The notes under the pieces: generated by a model
What the model was told of the DNA's origin: nothing
Seen by the model: the letters and a program-made list of their open reading frames with translations, nothing else
Databases searched by the model: none
Made by a program: the position numbers and the translations under genes
Part shown: positions 14,588 through 16,728 of the stretch, piece by piece
How the letters are laid out: every line of letters starts with the position of its first letter
Position numbering within the stretch: position 1 is the first letter of the stretch
NCBI GenBank assembly: GCA_017517985.1
Contig: JAFWWX010000174.1
Coordinates: forward strand, 1 to 16,728
Direction: 5' to 3'
Length of the DNA: 16,728 nt
From: Clostridia bacterium
Lineage (GTDB): Bacteria > Bacillota_A > Clostridia > Oscillospirales > CAG-382

Positions 14588-15360
14588 TTTTGCGTGATCT
14601 TCATATTCACACAAATTTTTGCGACGGAAAAAAAGAGCCTGAAGAATATGTGCAAGCTTCCATCGAAAAGGGACTCTCTAGTATAGGTTTTTCTGTTCAT
14701 TCATATGTTCCCTTTGATCCCGACTGCTGTATTGCAAAGGAACAAATACCGGAATACAAGGCGAGAATCGGAGAGCTTAAAAAGAAATATGAGGACAGAA
14801 TTGGAATTTTGTGCGGAGTTGAGCAGGATTATTACAGCGAAGAGTCTACAGATGGGTACGATTATGTAATAGGCTCAAATCATTACTTTAAAACACCGGG
14901 AGGAGAATTTCTTCCGCTTGACTTGTCCTTTGAGGTGCTGGAAACAATTTGTGATAAATATTTCTATGGAGATTATTTGGCACTTTGTGAGGATTACTAC
15001 AGAGTTGAAGCAGATATACCTAAAAAACATAGGTGCAACATAATCGGTCACTTTGACCTTATAACGAAATTTAATGAAAAATTCCCGCGTATTGATGTGA
15101 CAGACGAAAGATATATTAAAGCATATACCGATGCCGTAAAGGTGCTTGTTCCGTACAATATTCCTTTTGAGATAAATATGGGTGCAATAACAAGGAACTA
15201 TAAAGCTTTACCATATCCGTCGGAAGAAATACTGAGAACAATTGTAAAGTATGGCGGTAAATTTATTCTTTCCAGTGATGCTCATAGCCCTTGTGATGTA
15301 GCGTTTGAATTTAAAAAATATGAAAAATGGGCATTGGAGAATGGTGCAGTCCTTGTGTGA
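14584..15360 (+). CDS. hisK: Histidinol-phosphatase, PHP family
   Basis: This enzyme removes phosphate from L-histidinol phosphate, the step before HisD. It belongs to the PHP metal-dependent phosphoesterases (HisJ/HisK type), not the HAD type fused to HisB in enterobacteria. In 258 residues the metal-ligand pattern is complete: His7 and His9 in [10 protein letters not shown], Asp14, His39 in FSVHS, Glu80 in GVEQDYY, His100 in GSNHYF, His156 in GHFDL, and Asp232/His234 in SSDAHSP. The ATGA overlap with hisIE and the absence of another phosphatase in the operon support the assignment. It is the last biosynthetic gene. No terminator follows, so transcription may run into the regulator gene. Confidence 0.93.
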   Translation: MILRDLHIHTNFCDGKKEPEEYVQASIEKGLSSIGFSVHSYVPFDPDCCIAKEQIPEYKARIGELKKKYEDRIGILCGVEQDYYSEESTDGYDYVIGSNHYFKTPGGEFLPLDLSFEVLETICDKYFYGDYLALCEDYYRVEADIPKKHRCNIIGHFDLITKFNEKFPRIDVTDERYIKAYTDAVKVLVPYNIPFEINMGAITRNYKALPYPSEEILRTIVKYGGKFILSSDAHSPCDVAFEFKKYEKWALENGAVLV

Positions 15361-15395
15361 GATAAAGCACAGCATTTGTTGATTAAAATGAACTT

Positions 15396-15423
15396 TTGAG
15401 TAAAAATTTTTAAAGTGTAAAAT
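15396..15423 (+). promoter_or_regulatory. Possible promoter of the TrpR-family regulator gene
   Basis: TTGAGT (15396-15401) and TAAAAT (15418-15423) are 16 bp apart, in the 89 bp gap after hisK. It would give a leader of about 20 bases. Co-transcription with the his operon is an alternative because no terminator separates them. The TTTAGC/GCTAAA palindrome of the his promoter is absent here. Confidence 0.4.
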
Positions 15424-15433
15424 ATAAGGTGCC

Positions 15434-15440
15434 GAAAGGA
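15434..15440 (+). promoter_or_regulatory. Ribosome binding site deciding the regulator start
   Basis: GAAAGGA lies 9 bases before the ATG at 15450. It falls inside the coding sequence of the longer form that would start at GTG 15429, which argues against that start. Confidence 0.65.
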
Positions 15441-15449
15441 AGTGTCCGT

Positions 15450-15743
15450 ATGAATATGAATACTGAATACACAGATAAGCTTATGAAAGCAATTTTAACT
15501 CTCAGAACTCCCGAGGAGCTTACGGCGTTCTTTGAGGATATATGTACAATAAAGGAACTTCAGGATATGGCGCAGAGACTTGAGGTTGCATCACTTCTTT
15601 ACGACAAAAAGGTGTTCAGAGAAATAGCGGAAAGTACAGGTGCAAGCTCTGCGACGATTAGCCGTGTAAATAAATGTATTATGTACGGCACTGGTGGATA
15701 TAAAACAGCGATTGAAAGAATGAAAGAAGATACAGAAAAATAA
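15450..15743 (+). CDS. hisR: TrpR/YerC-family transcriptional regulator (probable HisR)
   Basis: This is a small DNA-binding protein of 97 residues, nearly all helical. The central part matches the TrpR/YerC family: FFEDICTIKELQDMAQRLEV (28-47) followed by a helix-turn-helix near 56-75 (FREIAESTGASSATISRVNK). YerC proteins in Firmicutes have been proposed, from comparative genomics, as histidine-responsive repressors of his genes under the name HisR. Position directly after a his operon fits that role, as does the TrpR-like operator over the his promoter. I start it at ATG 15450 because GAAAGGA lies 9 bases upstream; GTG 15429 would add seven residues. Family assignment is strong; the histidine effector and target are inferred. 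It ends before a strong terminator. Confidence 0.85.
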   Translation: MNMNTEYTDKLMKAILTLRTPEELTAFFEDICTIKELQDMAQRLEVASLLYDKKVFREIAESTGASSATISRVNKCIMYGTGGYKTAIERMKEDTEK

Positions 15744-15753
15744 CTTCTGATAT

Positions 15754-15783
15754 AGCAGGGGAGAAATCCTCTGTTATTTTTTT
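15754..15783 (+). terminator. Rho-independent terminator after the regulator gene
   Basis: A 9 bp stem (15754-15762 with 15767-15775, including G-U pairs) with a GAAA loop is followed by A and seven T (15777-15783). It is the first convincing plus-strand terminator after the his promoter, so it probably ends the whole his-hisR transcript. Confidence 0.85.
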
Positions 15784-15854
15784 GGCAAAGTTCGTTTTTT
15801 GGTAAAAATTAATGAAAAGTTTAAAACTAAACCAATAAATATTGAAATTTCCTG

Positions 15855-15883
15855 TTTACAAATCATTTTGTTTATGTTATAAT
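15855..15883 (+). promoter_or_regulatory. Strong sigma-A promoter of nifJ
   Basis: TTTACA (15855-15860) and TATAAT (15878-15883) are 17 bp apart, with an extended -10 TG at 15875-15876. The start is expected near 15890, with a short leader before AGGAGG (15909-15914) and the ATG at 15924. Confidence 0.75.
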
Positions 15884-15893
15884 CAGTACATAA

Positions 15894-16728
<835 letters not shown>

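Overview
The window looks like chromosome of a low-GC, strictly anaerobic Clostridia member (Bacillota; an Oscillospirales/Ruminococcaceae-like gut organism is my guess). The reasons are a clostridial-type pyruvate:ferredoxin oxidoreductase start, a glycyl-radical-enzyme activase, the HisZ plus short HisG arrangement, a YerC/TrpR-family regulator, strong AGGAGG-type ribosome sites, sigma-A promoters and tRNA genes with encoded CCA. No phage, insertion sequence or CRISPR array was seen.

Layout. Positions 1 to about 6400 are read on the minus strand. A consensus promoter near 4966-4994 drives a four-gene unit: a zinc-ribbon protein with one membrane segment and a large outer domain, an ABC ATPase, and two ABC-2 type permeases. 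Two serine tRNA genes (anticodons GCU and UGA) follow their own promoter and end at a good terminator. Next is a lone glycyl-radical-enzyme activase with a perfect sigma-A promoter. A divergent, gene-free control region of about 535 bp (6396-6930) separates it from the plus-strand genes.

From 6931 to 15360 lies a complete histidine biosynthesis operon in the order hisZ-hisG-hisD-hisC-hisB-hisH-hisA-hisF-hisIE-hisK. It covers every step from PRPP and ATP to histidine, including a PHP-type histidinol-phosphatase. Most junctions are tight or overlapping; hisH/hisA and hisF/hisIE are separated by short palindromic or tandem repeats. A TrpR-family regulator (YerC, known in Firmicutes as HisR) follows and ends at a strong terminator. 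The window closes inside nifJ, which has its own strong promoter.

Most interesting signal. The promoter nearest hisZ (TTGACT, 17 bp, TAAAAT) is overlaid by a perfect palindrome, TTTAGC-GT-GCTAAA. Two further half-sites flank it symmetrically at 8 bp phase. This is what tandemly binding TrpR-family dimers would be expected to use, and the candidate regulator is encoded at the far end of the same cluster. Secondary leads are the zinc-ribbon/ABC exporter unit of unknown substrate, a compact cysteine-rich insert in the orphan activase, and a hairpin-dense tract upstream of the his promoter. I saw no clearly new multi-gene system; the zinc-ribbon/ABC unit is the best candidate for one.
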